Shown: in pieces, positions 33,305 to 43,561 of the stretch
Numbering within the stretch: the first letter of the stretch is position 1
Layout: every line of letters starts with the position of its first letter
DNA from: Aggregatibacter actinomycetemcomitans
GTDB taxonomy: Bacteria; Pseudomonadota; Gammaproteobacteria; Enterobacterales; Pasteurellaceae
Assembly (NCBI GenBank): GCA_017160915.1
Contig: JACAWG010000073.1
Location: 94,385 to 158,384 of the forward strand
Direction: 5' to 3'
Length of the DNA: 64,000 nt
Program-made: the position numbers and the translations under genes
Notes under the pieces: model-generated
The model's database searches: none
What the model was told of the DNA's origin: nothing
Seen by the model: the letters and a program-made list of their open reading frames with translations, nothing else

Positions 33305-35001
33305 GCGTATTTAATCGTTGTTGGTCGAAAGTGATCTTGGAAACCCTTGTGCGTCAAGGCGTATCCCACTTTTGTATCGCGCCCGGTTCGCGTTCGACCC
33401 CGCTGACATTGGAAGCCGTTCGTTTGCAAAACGCCAACCGTGCCCTTTGCCACACGCACTTCGACGAACGTGGCTTAGGCTTTTTTGCCCTTGGTGTGGC
33501 GAAAGCCACCAAAAAACCCGTTGCCGTTATCGTCACCTCCGGCACGGCTGCCGCGAATTTATACCCGGCGATCATCGAAGCGCGCCAAAGCCATGTCAAC
33601 CTCGTCGTACTCACCGCCGATCGCCCGCCGGAATTATGGGAATGCGGCGCCAATCAAGCAATTTTACAAGAAAATATGTTCGGCGATTATCCATTGGCGA
33701 GCCTGAACTTACCGCGCCCAAGTCAGGATTATGCGGCAGGCTGGCTCATTTCCAAAATCGAACAGGCTTGTCATCAGCAAACGGAAGAAGGCGGCGTTAT
33801 ACACATTAACGTGCCGTTCGCCGAACCGTTATATGACGCCAATGTGGAAGAAATTGACGTGCATCCGTGGCTGGCGCAAGTTCAGCGTTGGTTAAGCCAA
33901 AATAAAAGCTGGACGACTTATCCTGCCTTGCACCAAGAAGTGATCATTCACGAGCATTGGGATCACTGGCGTACCAAGCGCGGTATTATCGTGGCGGGCA
34001 GAATGCCGGCGGAACAAGCCATGGGTATCGCCGCCTGGGCAAATACTATGGGTTGGGTGTTGTTGACGGACATTCAATCGGGCGTGGAAGCGTCATTGCC
34101 TTACGCCGATATTTGGCTTGCCAATCAAACGGTTAAACAAAAAATGTTACAGGCGGATATTGTCATTCAGCTTGGTAGCCGTTTTATCAGCAAACGCATT
34201 AATCAATTTTTAGCGGAATTTAAAAACGAATATTGGATTGTGGACGAAAACCCGCAAGCCGTGGATCCGTATCATCACTCACATACCCGTTTTGTTGCCA
34301 AAATTCACCATTGGTTACGCGCCCACCCGCCGTTAAGACAAAAACCTTGGCTGTTGGAAGCGCTGGCGCTGTCCAAATTCTGCGCCACATTCATTGAGCA
34401 ACAAGTGGGCGGCAATTTGAATGAAGCCTCTTTGGCTCATCATATTGAACGCCTGCTGCCGAACAACGGCGCACTTTTCCTGGGTAACAGTTTATTTGTG
34501 CGTTTGGTGGACGCGCTAACCAAATTGCCGGAAGGCTATCCGATTTACACCAATCGCGGCGCCAGCGGCATCGACGGTTTACTTGCCACCGTTGCCGGCA
34601 TCGGTATCGGCTCCAATCAGCCGGTGGTCGCGTTAGTAGGCGACACCTCTGCGCTGTACGATTTAAACTCGCTGGCGTTATTCAAAAAAATCACCCAACC
34701 GACGATTCTCTTTATTATCAACAATAACGGCGGGGCGATTTTTGATATGTTGCCGGTGGAGGCAGAGGTGAAAGACAAATTCTACCGAATGCCGCACCAC
34801 ACGGAATTTTCCCAAGTGGCGTCCATGTTCGATTTAAAATATGCCCGCCCTTACACTTGGGCGGATTTGAGTTCCGTACTGAAGCAAGCCTATTCACGCC
34901 GTGAAGCCACCATCATCGAAATCAAAGTGGCACCGAACGACGGTAGCACCGTTTACAAACGCCTGATCGAGCAAATCAGTTATGCCGTTGTCGGCGAATA
35001 A
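33295..35001 (+). CDS. menD: SEPHCHC synthase MenD
   Basis: The 568-residue thiamine-diphosphate enzyme condenses isochorismate with 2-oxoglutarate. N-terminal FCIAPGSRSTPLTLEAVR carries the PP-domain, with the TSGTAAANLYPAIIEA segment. The TPP-binding GDTSALYDLNSLALFKKI...ILFIINNNGGAIFDMLP occupies the C-terminal third, with NRGASGIDGLLAT before it. Its length is normal. It starts inside the last codons of menF. A terminator-like hairpin follows (35014-35046). Confidence 0.95.
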   Translation: MSVSVFNRCWSKVILETLVRQGVSHFCIAPGSRSTPLTLEAVRLQNANRALCHTHFDERGLGFFALGVAKATKKPVAVIVTSGTAAANLYPAIIEARQSHVNLVVLTADRPPELWECGANQAILQENMFGDYPLASLNLPRPSQDYAAGWLISKIEQACHQQTEEGGVIHINVPFAEPLYDANVEEIDVHPWLAQVQRWLSQNKSWTTYPALHQEVIIHEHWDHWRTKRGIIVAGRMPAEQAMGIAAWANTMGWVLLTDIQSGVEASLPYADIWLANQTVKQKMLQADIVIQLGSRFISKRINQFLAEFKNEYWIVDENPQAVDPYHHSHTRFVAKIHHWLRAHPPLRQKPWLLEALALSKFCATFIEQQVGGNLNEASLAHHIERLLPNNGALFLGNSLFVRLVDALTKLPEGYPIYTNRGASGIDGLLATVAGIGIGSNQPVVALVGDTSALYDLNSLALFKKITQPTILFIINNNGGAIFDMLPVEAEVKDKFYRMPHHTEFSQVASMFDLKYARPYTWADLSSVLKQAYSRREATIIEIKVAPNDGSTVYKRLIEQISYAVVGE

Positions 35002-35013
35002 ATAACCCCATCA

Positions 35014-35046
35014 AAAGCAAATTATTTCACGATAATTTGCTTTTTT
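35014..35046 (+). terminator. Hairpin with T run directly before menH
   Basis: AAAGCAAATTAT (35014-35025) pairs with ATAATTTGCTTT (35032-35043) and is followed by TTT, typical of a terminator. It ends 7 bases before the menH start codon, so most menD transcripts may stop before menH. Confidence 0.7.
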
Positions 35047-35053
35047 AACCGTT

Positions 35054-35803
35054 ATGAAACCGTATCTCGTCTTTTTACACGGCTTGCTCGGCACGCAAGC
35101 CGACTGGCAAAAACTCACGGAAAATCTACCGCACTTTCATTGCGTCGCCTTGGATTTGCCGTGGCACGGCAACGCCAAAAATCACCAAGCGCAAAATTTT
35201 GACGAAACCTGCGCTTATGTGGCGCAACAAATCCGATTGACGGTGGGAAATCAACCTTATTTTTTAATCGGTTACTCGCTCGGCGGACGGATTGCGCTGT
35301 ATTATGCGCTCCACAGCAAATTAGAGAAATACAACCTACTGGGTTTGATAATCGAAGGCGGCAACCTAGGACTAACCGACGAACAAGCGAAAAAAGTGCG
35401 GTGGAAAAATGATGAGTTTTGGGCGCAACGCTTTCGCCATGAAACGGCGGAATCCGTGCTGAACGACTGGTACCAACAGGCGGTGTTTGCCCATTTGAGC
35501 GAACATCAACGCAACGCCCTCATCGAAAAACGCCGCGCCAACTGCGGGGAAAATATCGCACAAATGCTGTTGGCGACTTCCCTTGCCAAACAGCCGGATT
35601 TACGTGCTGCCGTCAAAAACAGCCCTTACCCCATTTATTATTTCTGCGGCGAGCGGGATCATAAATTCAAACACATGGCGCTAGAGAATCGGCTCAATCT
35701 AACGATTATTCCCGACGCCGGGCACAACGCCCATCAGGAAAATCCGACGGCATTTGCCGCGCAATTAAATGCCTTGTTACGGGATAAATTCATTGCTTTT
35801 TGA
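35054..35803 (+). CDS. menH: SHCHC synthase MenH (alpha/beta hydrolase)
   Basis: The 249-residue protein has the alpha/beta-hydrolase fold of MenH, which eliminates pyruvate from SEPHCHC. Motifs: FLHGLLGTQADW (oxyanion region), nucleophile Ser in LIGYSLGGRIAL, and the terminal His in IIPDAGHNAHQENP. No clear ribosome-binding site precedes ATG 35054, and a terminator-like hairpin abuts it, so expression may be low or depend on read-through from menD. An internal promoter for rpsO lies at its 3' end. Confidence 0.9.
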   Translation: MKPYLVFLHGLLGTQADWQKLTENLPHFHCVALDLPWHGNAKNHQAQNFDETCAYVAQQIRLTVGNQPYFLIGYSLGGRIALYYALHSKLEKYNLLGLIIEGGNLGLTDEQAKKVRWKNDEFWAQRFRHETAESVLNDWYQQAVFAHLSEHQRNALIEKRRANCGENIAQMLLATSLAKQPDLRAAVKNSPYPIYYFCGERDHKFKHMALENRLNLTIIPDAGHNAHQENPTAFAAQLNALLRDKFIAF

Positions 35804-35821
35804 GCGCGTAATGGCTAGAAT
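35793..35821 (+). promoter_or_regulatory. Promoter of rpsO
   Basis: TTGCTT (35793-35798) and TAGAAT (35816-35821) are separated by 17 bases, near consensus for sigma-70. The -35 lies in the end of menH. The leader to rpsO is about 70 bases, room for the S15 autoregulatory structure known in relatives. Confidence 0.65.
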
Positions 35822-35898
35822 CTGCATTCCTTATTGTCGTAGCTGAATTAGAGATCGGCTAACGATGTATCATTAACCACCTCATATCAGGAGTTATT

Positions 35899-36168
35899 AT
35901 GTCTCTAAGTACCGAACAAAAAGCAAAAATCGTTGCTGAATATGGTCGCGATGGTAAAGACACCGGTTCTTCCGAAGTTCAAATCGCTTTATTAACCGCG
36001 CAAATCAACCACTTGCAAGCACACTTTGCGGAACACAAAAAAGACCACCACGGTCGCCGCGGTTTATTACGCATGGTTTCCCGTCGTCGTAAACTTTTAG
36101 ATTACTTAAAACGTACAAATCTTGAACTTTACAGCAGCTTAATCGCTCGTTTAGGTTTACGTCGCTAA
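35899..36168 (+). CDS. rpsO: 30S ribosomal protein S15
   Basis: At 89 residues this matches S15, which binds the 16S rRNA central domain and helps form bridges in the ribosome. The order [43 protein letters not shown]...[22 protein letters not shown] is invariant in the family. AGGAG lies 7 bases upstream of ATG. It ends at its own terminator. Confidence 0.98.
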   Translation: MSLSTEQKAKIVAEYGRDGKDTGSSEVQIALLTAQINHLQAHFAEHKKDHHGRRGLLRMVSRRRKLLDYLKRTNLELYSSLIARLGLRR

Positions 36169-36192
36169 TCTTTTAAGTTGTTATTTTAATAG

Positions 36193-36222
36193 AAACCCTC
36201 AACATTTGTTGGGGGTTTTCTT
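36193..36222 (+). terminator. Terminator of rpsO
   Basis: AAACCCTCAAC pairs with GTTGGGGGTTT (imperfect, around a short loop), followed by TCTTTTTT. It lies 25 bases after the rpsO stop. Confidence 0.85.
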
Positions 36223-36275
36223 TTTTATACACCTCATTATTTACACCAAACTGACAAAATTCTCCCCTTTCCAAG

Positions 36276-36319
36276 TTGCATTTTTGAGCTAAACGCGTAT
36301 TATAGCCGTCTAGATGGAA
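36276..36319 (+). promoter_or_regulatory. metK promoter with candidate MetJ boxes
   Basis: TTGCAT (36276-36281) and TATTAT (36298-36303) are separated by 16 bases. Directly after, AGCCGTCT (36304-36311) matches the 8-base met box AGACGTCT at 7 positions and AGATGGAA (36312-36319) at about 5. The layout would allow MetJ repression at the start site. Confidence 0.5.
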
Positions 36320-36374
36320 ATACTTCCAAACACCCTGACATTTACACCGAATTAACATCATTCCGGAGAACGCA

Positions 36375-37529
36375 ATGAGCCAATATTTATTCACATCCGA
36401 ATCCGTTTCTGAAGGACATCCGGATAAAATCGCCGATCAAATTTCTGATGCGGTATTAGACGAAATCATCAAACAAGACCCGAAAGCCCGCGTTGCCTGC
36501 GAAACCTATGTCAAAACCGGCATGGCGTTAGTAGGCGGTGAAATCACCACGTCCGCTTGGGTGGATATTGAAAATTTAGCCCGTGAAGTGATTTGCGACA
36601 TCGGTTACACCAGCTCCGAAATGGGCTTTGACGGTCGTTCCTGCGCAGTATTAAATGCCATCGGCAAGCAATCTTCCGACATCAACCAAGGCGTAGATCG
36701 CGAAAATCCATTGGATCAAGGGGCGGGCGACCAAGGCATCATGTTCGGTTACGCCACTAATGAAACCGATGTATTCATGCCTGCCGCCATCACCTATGCC
36801 CATCGTTTAATGGAGCGTCAGGCACAAGTGCGTAAAAGCGGGAAATTAGACTGGTTGCGCCCTGATGCGAAAAGCCAATTGACCTTTAAATACGAAGACA
36901 ACAAGATCGTCGGAATCGATGCCGTGGTGCTTTCCACCCAGCATTCCGAAGCCATCAGCCAAAAGGATTTACATGAAGGCGTCATGGAAGAAATCATCAA
37001 ACCGATTCTGCCGAGCCAATGGTTATCCAAAGACACCAAATACTTCATCAACCCGACCGGTCGTTTTGTTATCGGCGGACCGATGGGCGACTGCGGTTTA
37101 ACCGGTCGTAAAATCATCGTGGATACTTACGGCGGCGCGGCACGTCACGGCGGCGGTGCGTTTTCCGGTAAGGATCCGTCGAAAGTTGACCGTTCCGCCG
37201 CCTATGCCGCCCGTTATGTGGCGAAAAATATCGTTGCCGCCGGTCTTGCGGATCGCTGCGAAATCCAACTTTCTTACGCGATCGGCGTTGCCGAACCGAC
37301 TTCCATCATGATCGAAACCTTCGGTACCGGTAAAGTGGCGGATGAATTATTGGTGAAATTGGTACGTGAATTCTTTGATTTGCGTCCGTACGGTTTAATC
37401 AAAATGTTAGATTTAATCCAACCGATTTATCGCCAAACAGCGGCTTACGGTCACTTCGGGCGTGAGCAATTCCCATGGGAGAAAATCGATCGTGCGGCAG
37501 ATTTACGTGCGGCGGCAGGATTAAAATAA
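36375..37529 (+). CDS. metK: S-adenosylmethionine synthetase
   Basis: The 384-residue enzyme makes SAM from methionine and ATP. Conserved parts: [27 protein letters not shown], the metal site [33 protein letters not shown] and [27 protein letters not shown]. Length is normal. A met box is possible in its promoter. It is followed by a perfect uptake-signal terminator. Confidence 0.98.
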   Translation: MSQYLFTSESVSEGHPDKIADQISDAVLDEIIKQDPKARVACETYVKTGMALVGGEITTSAWVDIENLAREVICDIGYTSSEMGFDGRSCAVLNAIGKQSSDINQGVDRENPLDQGAGDQGIMFGYATNETDVFMPAAITYAHRLMERQAQVRKSGKLDWLRPDAKSQLTFKYEDNKIVGIDAVVLSTQHSEAISQKDLHEGVMEEIIKPILPSQWLSKDTKYFINPTGRFVIGGPMGDCGLTGRKIIVDTYGGAARHGGGAFSGKDPSKVDRSAAYAARYVAKNIVAAGLADRCEIQLSYAIGVAEPTSIMIETFGTGKVADELLVKLVREFFDLRPYGLIKMLDLIQPIYRQTAAYGHFGREQFPWEKIDRAADLRAAAGLK

Positions 37530-37553
37530 TACATTAAATCATTAAGTTGTGAT

Positions 37554-37597
37554 AAAGTGCGGTTAAAAAATAACGCGTTTTTTAACCGCACTTTTTT
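37554..37597 (+). terminator. Paired uptake-signal terminator with 17-base stem
   Basis: AAAGTGCGGTTAAAAAA (37554-37570) and its complement (37578-37594) enclose a 7-base loop and are followed by T. The T run ends only 2 bases before the sprT ATG. Confidence 0.9.
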
Positions 37598-37599
37598 AT

Positions 37600-38100
37600 A
37601 TGCAAACTGAAGAAAATTTTCGCATCCTGAAAATGCAGATTCTGCGCCGTTTACAACATGGTTTACAGCTGGCGGAAGCGCATTTCAATCAACCCTTTTC
37701 CATGCCGCAAATTAATTATGAATTAAAGGGCAGCAAAGCGGGGCTGGCGTACCTGCAAGAAAACACCATCAAATTTAACCGCACTTTATTACTGGAAAAC
37801 ACCGAAGAATTCATTCATCAAGTGGTGCTGCACGAATTGGCGCATTTGGTGGTATATCAACACTACGGCAGAGTGCAGCCGCACGGCAAAGAATGGCAAT
37901 TTGTGATGACCGAAGTATTCCATCTGCCGGCAGAGGTGCGCCATCAATTTGATTTAACCTCCGTGCAAGGTAAGACCTTCACTTACCGCTGCGCCTGTCA
38001 AACCCATCAACTCAGCATTCGTCGTCATAATAAAATTCAGCGTGACGGCGCGGTGTATTTTTGCCGTAAATGTAAAACCCAGCTCAATTGGGTTGTTTAA
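37600..38100 (+). CDS. sprT: SprT family zinc metalloprotease-like protein
   Basis: The 166-residue protein has the SprT/Spartan zinc-binding motif [13 protein letters not shown] (residues about 77-89) and four C-terminal Cys (CACQTHQ, FCRKCK) of a zinc ribbon. The family includes DNA-protein crosslink proteases in eukaryotes; bacterial function is uncertain. ATG 37600 comes immediately after a terminator T run and has no ribosome-binding site; the next in-frame ATG is at 37633. Expression therefore seems weakly supported. Confidence 0.85.
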   Translation: MQTEENFRILKMQILRRLQHGLQLAEAHFNQPFSMPQINYELKGSKAGLAYLQENTIKFNRTLLLENTEEFIHQVVLHELAHLVVYQHYGRVQPHGKEWQFVMTEVFHLPAEVRHQFDLTSVQGKTFTYRCACQTHQLSIRRHNKIQRDGAVYFCRKCKTQLNWVV

Positions 38101-38157
38101 ATATTAACAAGTCATATTAAAAACTTGTTACAAAACTCTCAAAATTTTCGATAAAAG

Positions 38158-38173
38158 TTATACTTCGATCACA
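38158..38173 (+). promoter_or_regulatory. Possible CRP site upstream of sdaC
   Basis: TTATACTTCGATCACA keeps the TCACA half-site perfectly and three of five bases of the other half. It lies about 83 bases before the sdaC start. It is weak but suitably placed. Confidence 0.35.
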
Positions 38174-38255
38174 AATCTTCGAAATTCTTTTTGCACTCCC
38201 TCCGCGACAGCACTACTATCCGCGCCAAAAAATATAACTTATAAAAGGAGACAAT

Positions 38256-39497
38256 ATGTCAAATCAAAATGAAAAAAAATGGCGTAAATTCGATATTGTT
38301 TGGATGCTTAATCTGTTCGGCACCGCGGTGGGAGCGGGCGTGTTGTTTTTGCCGATTAATGCGGGCATGGGGGGATTTTGGCCGTTAATTGTGATGGCGA
38401 TTTTAGTGGGACCGATGACGTATCTGGCGCACCGCGGTTTGTCCCGATTCGTGCTGTCGTCCGCGAAACCGGGCAGCGATATTACCGAAGTGGTGGAGGA
38501 ACATTTTGGTAAAACCGCAGGGAAATTAATCACCTTACTGTATTTTTTTGCGATTTTCCCGATTCTGTTAATTTACGGCAATGGCATTACCAACACCGTG
38601 GATTCCTTTATCGTCCACCAGTTAGGCATGCCGTCGCCGAATCGGGCGCTGCTCTCGTTCATTCTTATCGCCACATTAATTTCCATTATGCTGATGAATG
38701 AAAAAGTGATGTTGAAAATCACCGAATTGCTGGTTTATCCGCTGGTTATCATTCTTTTCGCCTTATCGGTTTACCTGATCCCGAACTGGAACACCGCCAT
38801 GTTACAGGAAATGCCGACGGCGCAAGGCTTTATCGTGACCTTGTGGCTCACCATTCCGGTGCTGGTGTTTTCTTTTAACCACTCCCCTGCCATTTCCGCG
38901 TTTTCACAATCGCAACAACGGGAATATCAAGATCCCGTTTTGGCGGAAAAGCACGCGAGCAAAACGTTGAAAGGCACGGCGACCATTTTGTTATTCTTCG
39001 TCATGTTCTTTGTGTTCAGTTGCGTATTAACCTTAACCCCGGCGGAGCTTGCGGAAGCCAAAGCACAAAACATCAGTATCTTGTCTTATTTAGCCAACAA
39101 ATTTGACAACCCGTATATTTCCTACTTCGGTCCGTTAGTGGCATTTTTAGCCATTACCAGCTCCTTCTTCGGACATTATTTGGGCGCCCGTGAAGGGTTG
39201 GAAGGCTTGTACTTAAAAATGACCGGTAACAAAACCATCAATCGAAAAACACTGAATTATGGCACCGCACTTTTCTTCCTCATCACCCTTTGGCTAGTGG
39301 CGATTCGCAATCCGAGCATTCTCGGTTTAATCGAATCCTTGGGCGGTCCGATTATCGCCATGATTTTGTTCATCATGCCGATGTATGCCATTCGTAACGT
39401 ACCCGCCATGCAACGTTACAGAGGCAGACTCAGCAACGTATTTGTAGTGGTCATGGGCTCCATTGCAATTTCTGCGGTAGTCTATGGATTATTTTAA
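38256..39497 (+). CDS. sdaC: Serine transporter SdaC
   Basis: The 413-residue protein has eleven or so membrane helices and belongs to the hydroxy/aromatic amino acid permease family. [33 protein letters not shown] is the conserved start, and [20 protein letters not shown] the middle loop. It imports L-serine with H+. It is followed 92 bases later by sdaA, which deaminates serine, so the pair forms a serine catabolic unit. Confidence 0.93.
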   Translation: MSNQNEKKWRKFDIVWMLNLFGTAVGAGVLFLPINAGMGGFWPLIVMAILVGPMTYLAHRGLSRFVLSSAKPGSDITEVVEEHFGKTAGKLITLLYFFAIFPILLIYGNGITNTVDSFIVHQLGMPSPNRALLSFILIATLISIMLMNEKVMLKITELLVYPLVIILFALSVYLIPNWNTAMLQEMPTAQGFIVTLWLTIPVLVFSFNHSPAISAFSQSQQREYQDPVLAEKHASKTLKGTATILLFFVMFFVFSCVLTLTPAELAEAKAQNISILSYLANKFDNPYISYFGPLVAFLAITSSFFGHYLGAREGLEGLYLKMTGNKTINRKTLNYGTALFFLITLWLVAIRNPSILGLIESLGGPIIAMILFIMPMYAIRNVPAMQRYRGRLSNVFVVVMGSIAISAVVYGLF

Positions 39498-39536
39498 AAT
39501 TTCGCGTAGAATGCGCTTCCTTTAAAATTTAACCCG

Positions 39537-39561
39537 ATGCCTCACCTCGCACGTGAGGCAT
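39537..39561 (+). other. Hairpin between sdaC and sdaA
   Basis: ATGCCTCAC (39537-39545) pairs with GTGAGGCAT (39553-39561) around a 7-base loop. No T run follows, so it is more likely a processing or stability element than a terminator. Confidence 0.5.
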
Positions 39562-39589
39562 TCCGATAATGAAAAATGATGAGTGAAAT

Positions 39590-40954
39590 ATGATTAGTGT
39601 TTTTGATATGTTTAAAATCGGCATCGGCCCGTCCAGTTCCCACACGGTGGGTCCGATGAAGGCGGGGAAACAGTTTATTGACGATTTAATTGCGCAACAT
39701 CTCTTGGAAAAAACAGAAAAAATTCAAGTGGATGTTTACGGTTCACTCTCCATGACCGGTCTTGGACACGGCACCGACACCGCCATCATCATGGGCTTGG
39801 CGGGTTATTTACCGCATAACGTAGAAATTGAACGTATCCCCGGTTTTATTGCGGAAGTGAAAAAAACCGCCAAACTGCCCCTTGCCGAAGGCAAACAGCT
39901 TGCACAATTTGACCCTGCGACGGACATGATTTTTCACCAAACCTTCCTGCCGCTACACGAAAACGGCATGACCATTACCGCATTTCACCGGGAGCAAGAA
40001 TTATATAAACAAACCTATTATTCTATCGGCGGCGGCTTTATTGTGGACGAAGCCCATTTCAATCAAACCGAAAAAAATGACGTACAAGTGCCTTATCCCT
40101 ACCACAGTGCGGCGGATATTCTGCGTAATTGTCAGGAAAGCGGGTTATCCATTTCCAGTTTAATGATGCAAAACGAACTGGCATTACACAGCAAAGAAGC
40201 ACTGAAAACCCATTTGCATCAGGTGTGGCAAACCATGAAAGACTGTATCGAACACGGTTTACACACTGAAGGGGTTTTGCCCGGTCCGTTAAAAGTAGCT
40301 CGTCGTGCGGCAACACTTTATCGCATGCTGAAAGCGAACAGTGAGCTTTCAACGGATCCAATGAGTGTCATCGACTGGGTAAATATGTTCGCTTTGGCGG
40401 TGAACGAAGAAAACGCTGCCGGCGGACGGGTCGTCACCGCGCCCACTAACGGGGCTTGCGGTATCGTGCCTGCGGTGCTGGCGTATTATGAGAAATTTGT
40501 CGGCGCACTCACCGATGAAATCGTCGAACGTTACCTGCTCGCCTGCGGCATGATTGGCTCGTTGTATAAAATGAACGCTTCCATTTCCGGTGCCGAAGTG
40601 GGCTGTCAAGGGGAAGTGGGTGTTGCCTGCTCCATGGCGGCGGCGGGACTCTCGGAAATTCTCGGCGGCAGCCCGGAACAGGTGTGTATTGCGGCGGAAA
40701 TCGCCATGGAACACAACCTTGGCTTAACCTGCGACCCGGTGGGCGGACAAGTGCAAGTGCCTTGCATCGAACGCAACGCCATCGCCTCCGTCAAAGCCAT
40801 TAACGCCAGCCGCATGGCATTGCGCCGCACCACCAGCCCGCGCGTCAGTCTGGATAAGGTGATCGAAACCATGTATGAAACCGGTAAAGACATGAACGCC
40901 AAATACCGCGAAACCTCACAAGGCGGTTTAGCGATTAAGGTGGTTTGCTCGTAA
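39590..40954 (+). CDS. sdaA: L-serine ammonia-lyase
   Basis: The 454-residue iron-sulfur enzyme deaminates serine to pyruvate and ammonia. The N-terminal domain has [24 protein letters not shown], the C-terminal part [25 protein letters not shown] and [32 protein letters not shown] with the cluster Cys residues. It is a single-chain enzyme of usual length and follows the serine permease gene. Confidence 0.96.
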   Translation: MISVFDMFKIGIGPSSSHTVGPMKAGKQFIDDLIAQHLLEKTEKIQVDVYGSLSMTGLGHGTDTAIIMGLAGYLPHNVEIERIPGFIAEVKKTAKLPLAEGKQLAQFDPATDMIFHQTFLPLHENGMTITAFHREQELYKQTYYSIGGGFIVDEAHFNQTEKNDVQVPYPYHSAADILRNCQESGLSISSLMMQNELALHSKEALKTHLHQVWQTMKDCIEHGLHTEGVLPGPLKVARRAATLYRMLKANSELSTDPMSVIDWVNMFALAVNEENAAGGRVVTAPTNGACGIVPAVLAYYEKFVGALTDEIVERYLLACGMIGSLYKMNASISGAEVGCQGEVGVACSMAAAGLSEILGGSPEQVCIAAEIAMEHNLGLTCDPVGGQVQVPCIERNAIASVKAINASRMALRRTTSPRVSLDKVIETMYETGKDMNAKYRETSQGGLAIKVVCS

Positions 40955-40989
40955 AAGTGCGGTCATAAAAAATGCCGTTTTTTAAATGT

Positions 40990-41018
40990 AACCCCATACT
41001 TACCGTATGGGGTTATTG
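40990..41018 (+). terminator. Terminator after sdaA
   Basis: AACCCCATAC (40990-40999) pairs with GTATGGGGTT around a 5-base loop, followed by ATTGTTT. A single uptake signal precedes it (about 40956-40965). Confidence 0.8.
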
Positions 41019-41055
41019 TTTAAACGGAGGTTATAAAACCTCAAACAGAACGTCA

Positions 41056-42105
41056 TTAAAAATCATCAAAATACTGCTGAATTTCCTTCACATCTTTGGT
41101 TTTGGTTAACGCCAGTTGCAACAACACGCGCGCTTTTTGCGGGTTCAACGAACCTGAGGTTACGAAGCCGTATTTGCTGTCATCCACTTCCGCATCTCGG
41201 GTGGTATACCCCGTCGGCACGCGGGAAGAACGCACCACCGCCACGCCGTCTTTCGCCGCTTTTTCCAATAAATCCAAATTCGCCTGATTCACATTGCCGT
41301 TACCCACGCCGGCACTGATGACGCCCTGATAACCTGCGCTCAATAAGGCTTGTAACGGTTCCGTCGGCATATTGGAATACGCATACACGATTCCCACTTT
41401 CGGCAAAGCATCCAGTTTCGACACATCAAACGGCGTGTTGGTGGTGTGCTTGCTTTCCGGCGAACGTTCGTAATCCACTTTGCTGTTATGAATATAGCCT
41501 AACGGACCGAAGTTCGGCGCCACAAAGGTTTGCACCGCCGTGGTGCTCATTTTGGTTACATCACGGGCGCCCAGCACTTCGCCGTTCATCGCCACCAACA
41601 CACCACGACCGGCAGATTTTTTATCCGTCGCCACCACCACGGCATTATATAAATTTAACGGACCGTCAGCGCTTTTTTCCGTCGCCGGACGCATGGCGCC
41701 CACCAACACCACCGGTTTTTCACATTTTACGGTTAAATCCAGAAAATAGGCGGTTTCTTCCATGGTGTCCGTGCCGTGCGTAATCACAAAGCCGTCCGTA
41801 TCGGCGCATTGCTGATTAATGGTTTTGGCTAATTTCAGCCACACTTCATCGTTCATATCCTGTGAGCCGATATTCACCACCTGCTCGCCTTTAATTTCCG
41901 CAAGATTTTTCATTTCCGGCACCGCTTCAATTAAGCGTTCCACCGTCAACTGCCCCGCTTTATAGGCGGAACTGACCGCCGTTTCCCCACCGCCGGCAAT
42001 GGTTCCGCCGGTTGCCAAAATGGTAATGTTCGGCAAATTTGCCGCATAACCAGCGGAACAGGCTAAACTTAATACGGTGAATGCGGTTAATTTTCTTAAC
42101 TTCAT
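41056..42105 (-). CDS. ansB: Periplasmic L-asparaginase, type II
   Basis: The 349-residue precursor has a signal peptide (MKLRKLTAFTVLSLACSAGYA, cut after Ala21 or 22). The active sites are ILATGGTIAGGG (T35) and ITHGTDTMEETAYFLDLTV. It hydrolyses asparagine to aspartate in the periplasm. It lies convergent with sdaA. A CRP-like site is visible about 120 bases upstream of the start, in keeping with the known CRP/FNR control of ansB in E. coli. Confidence 0.95.
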   Translation of the reverse strand: MKLRKLTAFTVLSLACSAGYAANLPNITILATGGTIAGGGETAVSSAYKAGQLTVERLIEAVPEMKNLAEIKGEQVVNIGSQDMNDEVWLKLAKTINQQCADTDGFVITHGTDTMEETAYFLDLTVKCEKPVVLVGAMRPATEKSADGPLNLYNAVVVATDKKSAGRGVLVAMNGEVLGARDVTKMSTTAVQTFVAPNFGPLGYIHNSKVDYERSPESKHTTNTPFDVSKLDALPKVGIVYAYSNMPTEPLQALLSAGYQGVISAGVGNGNVNQANLDLLEKAAKDGVAVVRSSRVPTGYTTRDAEVDDSKYGFVTSGSLNPQKARVLLQLALTKTKDVKEIQQYFDDF

Positions 42106-42219
42106 AATGACTCCTCTTTATTCACATTTAACGCTACCCGGATTTTACTCACAAAGTGCTCAAGCAAAAGAACCAACCAGTGTTATTTCCTGATATTTCA
42201 GCAGGATTTTTTCCAATTC

Positions 42220-42235
42220 TTCGATCCTGATCACA
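42220..42235 (-). promoter_or_regulatory. Candidate CRP site upstream of ansB
   Basis: On the minus strand TGTGATCAGGATCGAA has a perfect TGTGA half and three of five bases of the other. It is about 115-130 bases before the asparaginase start. Confidence 0.4.
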
Positions 42236-42399
42236 AAAAAGTGCGGTCATTTTTTACAACGTTTTATTTCCGCGCGTAAAATCGCTGGCTTAATGGAACC
42301 GAAATCAGTACAATCGCACCTCATTTTTATCCTGTCGTCACTTCAAATGGAAGGACGTCGATTTCGGTTTCCGCCGTAATGTGTAATAACGAGGCTCCC

Positions 42400-43539
42400 A
42401 TGTTAGAACAAGCTGTTGCCGAACCGGCAAAAAAAGTCAATTTAATGAATTTAACCCGCGCGCAAATGCGTGAATTTTTCGCCGAATTAGGCGAAAAGCC
42501 ATTCCGCGCCGATCAGTTGGTGAAATGGATTTATCATTTCGGCGAAGACAATTTCGACAACATGACCAACCTGAACAAAGCATTACGGGAAAAACTGAAA
42601 ACCGTAGCGGAAATCAAAGCGCCGGAAGTGGCGGTTGAGCAACGTTCCGCCGACGGCACCATTAAATGGGCGATGCAGGTGGGTGATCAGCAAGTGGAAA
42701 CCGTGTATATCCCCGAAGCGGATCGCGCCACCTTATGCGTTTCTTCACAGGTGGGTTGCGCCCTGGCTTGTACCTTTTGCTCCACCGCCCAACAGGGCTT
42801 CAATCGTAATTTAACGGTGGCGGAAATTATCGGTCAGGTGTGGCGCGCCTCGAAAATTATCGGTAATTTCGGCGTCACCGGCGTGCGTCCGATTACCAAC
42901 GTCGTCATGATGGGCATGGGCGAACCCTTGTTAAATGTGGCGAATGTGGTGCCGGCAATGGAAATTATGTTGGACGATTTCGCCTACGGCTTGTCCAAAC
43001 GCCGCGTTACTTTATCCACCTCCGGTGTCGTGCCTGCGTTGGATAATTTAAGCAAAATGATCGATGTGGCGTTGGCGATTTCCCTGCACGCGCCGAACGA
43101 TGAATTGCGCGATGAAATCGTGCCGTTAAACAAGAAATACAACATTAAAACCCTGATTGATTCGGTGAACCGTTATCTGAGCGTCTCCAATGCCAATCAC
43201 GGCAAGGTGACCATTGAATATGTGATGTTGGATCACATTAACGATCATGTGGAACACGCCCATCAGCTCGCCGCCGTACTGAAAAATACGCCGTGCAAAA
43301 TTAACCTGATTCCGTGGAACCCGTTCCCGGAAGCACCTTATGCGAAAAGCTCCAATACCCGAATCGACCGCTTCCAGAAAACCTTGATGGAATACGGTTT
43401 AACCGTGATTGTGCGGAAAACCCGCGGCGATGATATTGACGCCGCCTGCGGGCAATTAGCCGGCGATGTGATCGACCGCACCAAACGCACCGCACAGAAA
43501 AAACGCTTCGGGCAAGGCATCGCCGTTCAAGTTCAATAA
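42400..43539 (+). CDS. rlmN: Dual-specificity 23S rRNA/tRNA methyltransferase RlmN
   Basis: The 379-residue radical-SAM enzyme methylates A2503 of 23S rRNA and A37 of some tRNAs. The cluster Cys are in [23 protein letters not shown]. Other family segments are [25 protein letters not shown] and the active-site Cys near the C-terminus (DIDAACGQL). I chose ATG 42400 with GAGG upstream rather than 42379. It heads a block rlmN-pilF-rodZ-ispG-hisS-yfgM also seen in H. influenzae. Confidence 0.97.
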   Translation: MLEQAVAEPAKKVNLMNLTRAQMREFFAELGEKPFRADQLVKWIYHFGEDNFDNMTNLNKALREKLKTVAEIKAPEVAVEQRSADGTIKWAMQVGDQQVETVYIPEADRATLCVSSQVGCALACTFCSTAQQGFNRNLTVAEIIGQVWRASKIIGNFGVTGVRPITNVVMMGMGEPLLNVANVVPAMEIMLDDFAYGLSKRRVTLSTSGVVPALDNLSKMIDVALAISLHAPNDELRDEIVPLNKKYNIKTLIDSVNRYLSVSNANHGKVTIEYVMLDHINDHVEHAHQLAAVLKNTPCKINLIPWNPFPEAPYAKSSNTRIDRFQKTLMEYGLTVIVRKTRGDDIDAACGQLAGDVIDRTKRTAQKKRFGQGIAVQVQ

Positions 43540-43561
43540 CCCTGTTAAGGAGGAAAAATAA

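Noticed and set aside
38106..38130. AACAAGT...ACTTGTT inverted repeat as sprT terminator
   Set aside because: No T run follows and the stem is A/T rich, so it cannot be called a terminator with confidence.
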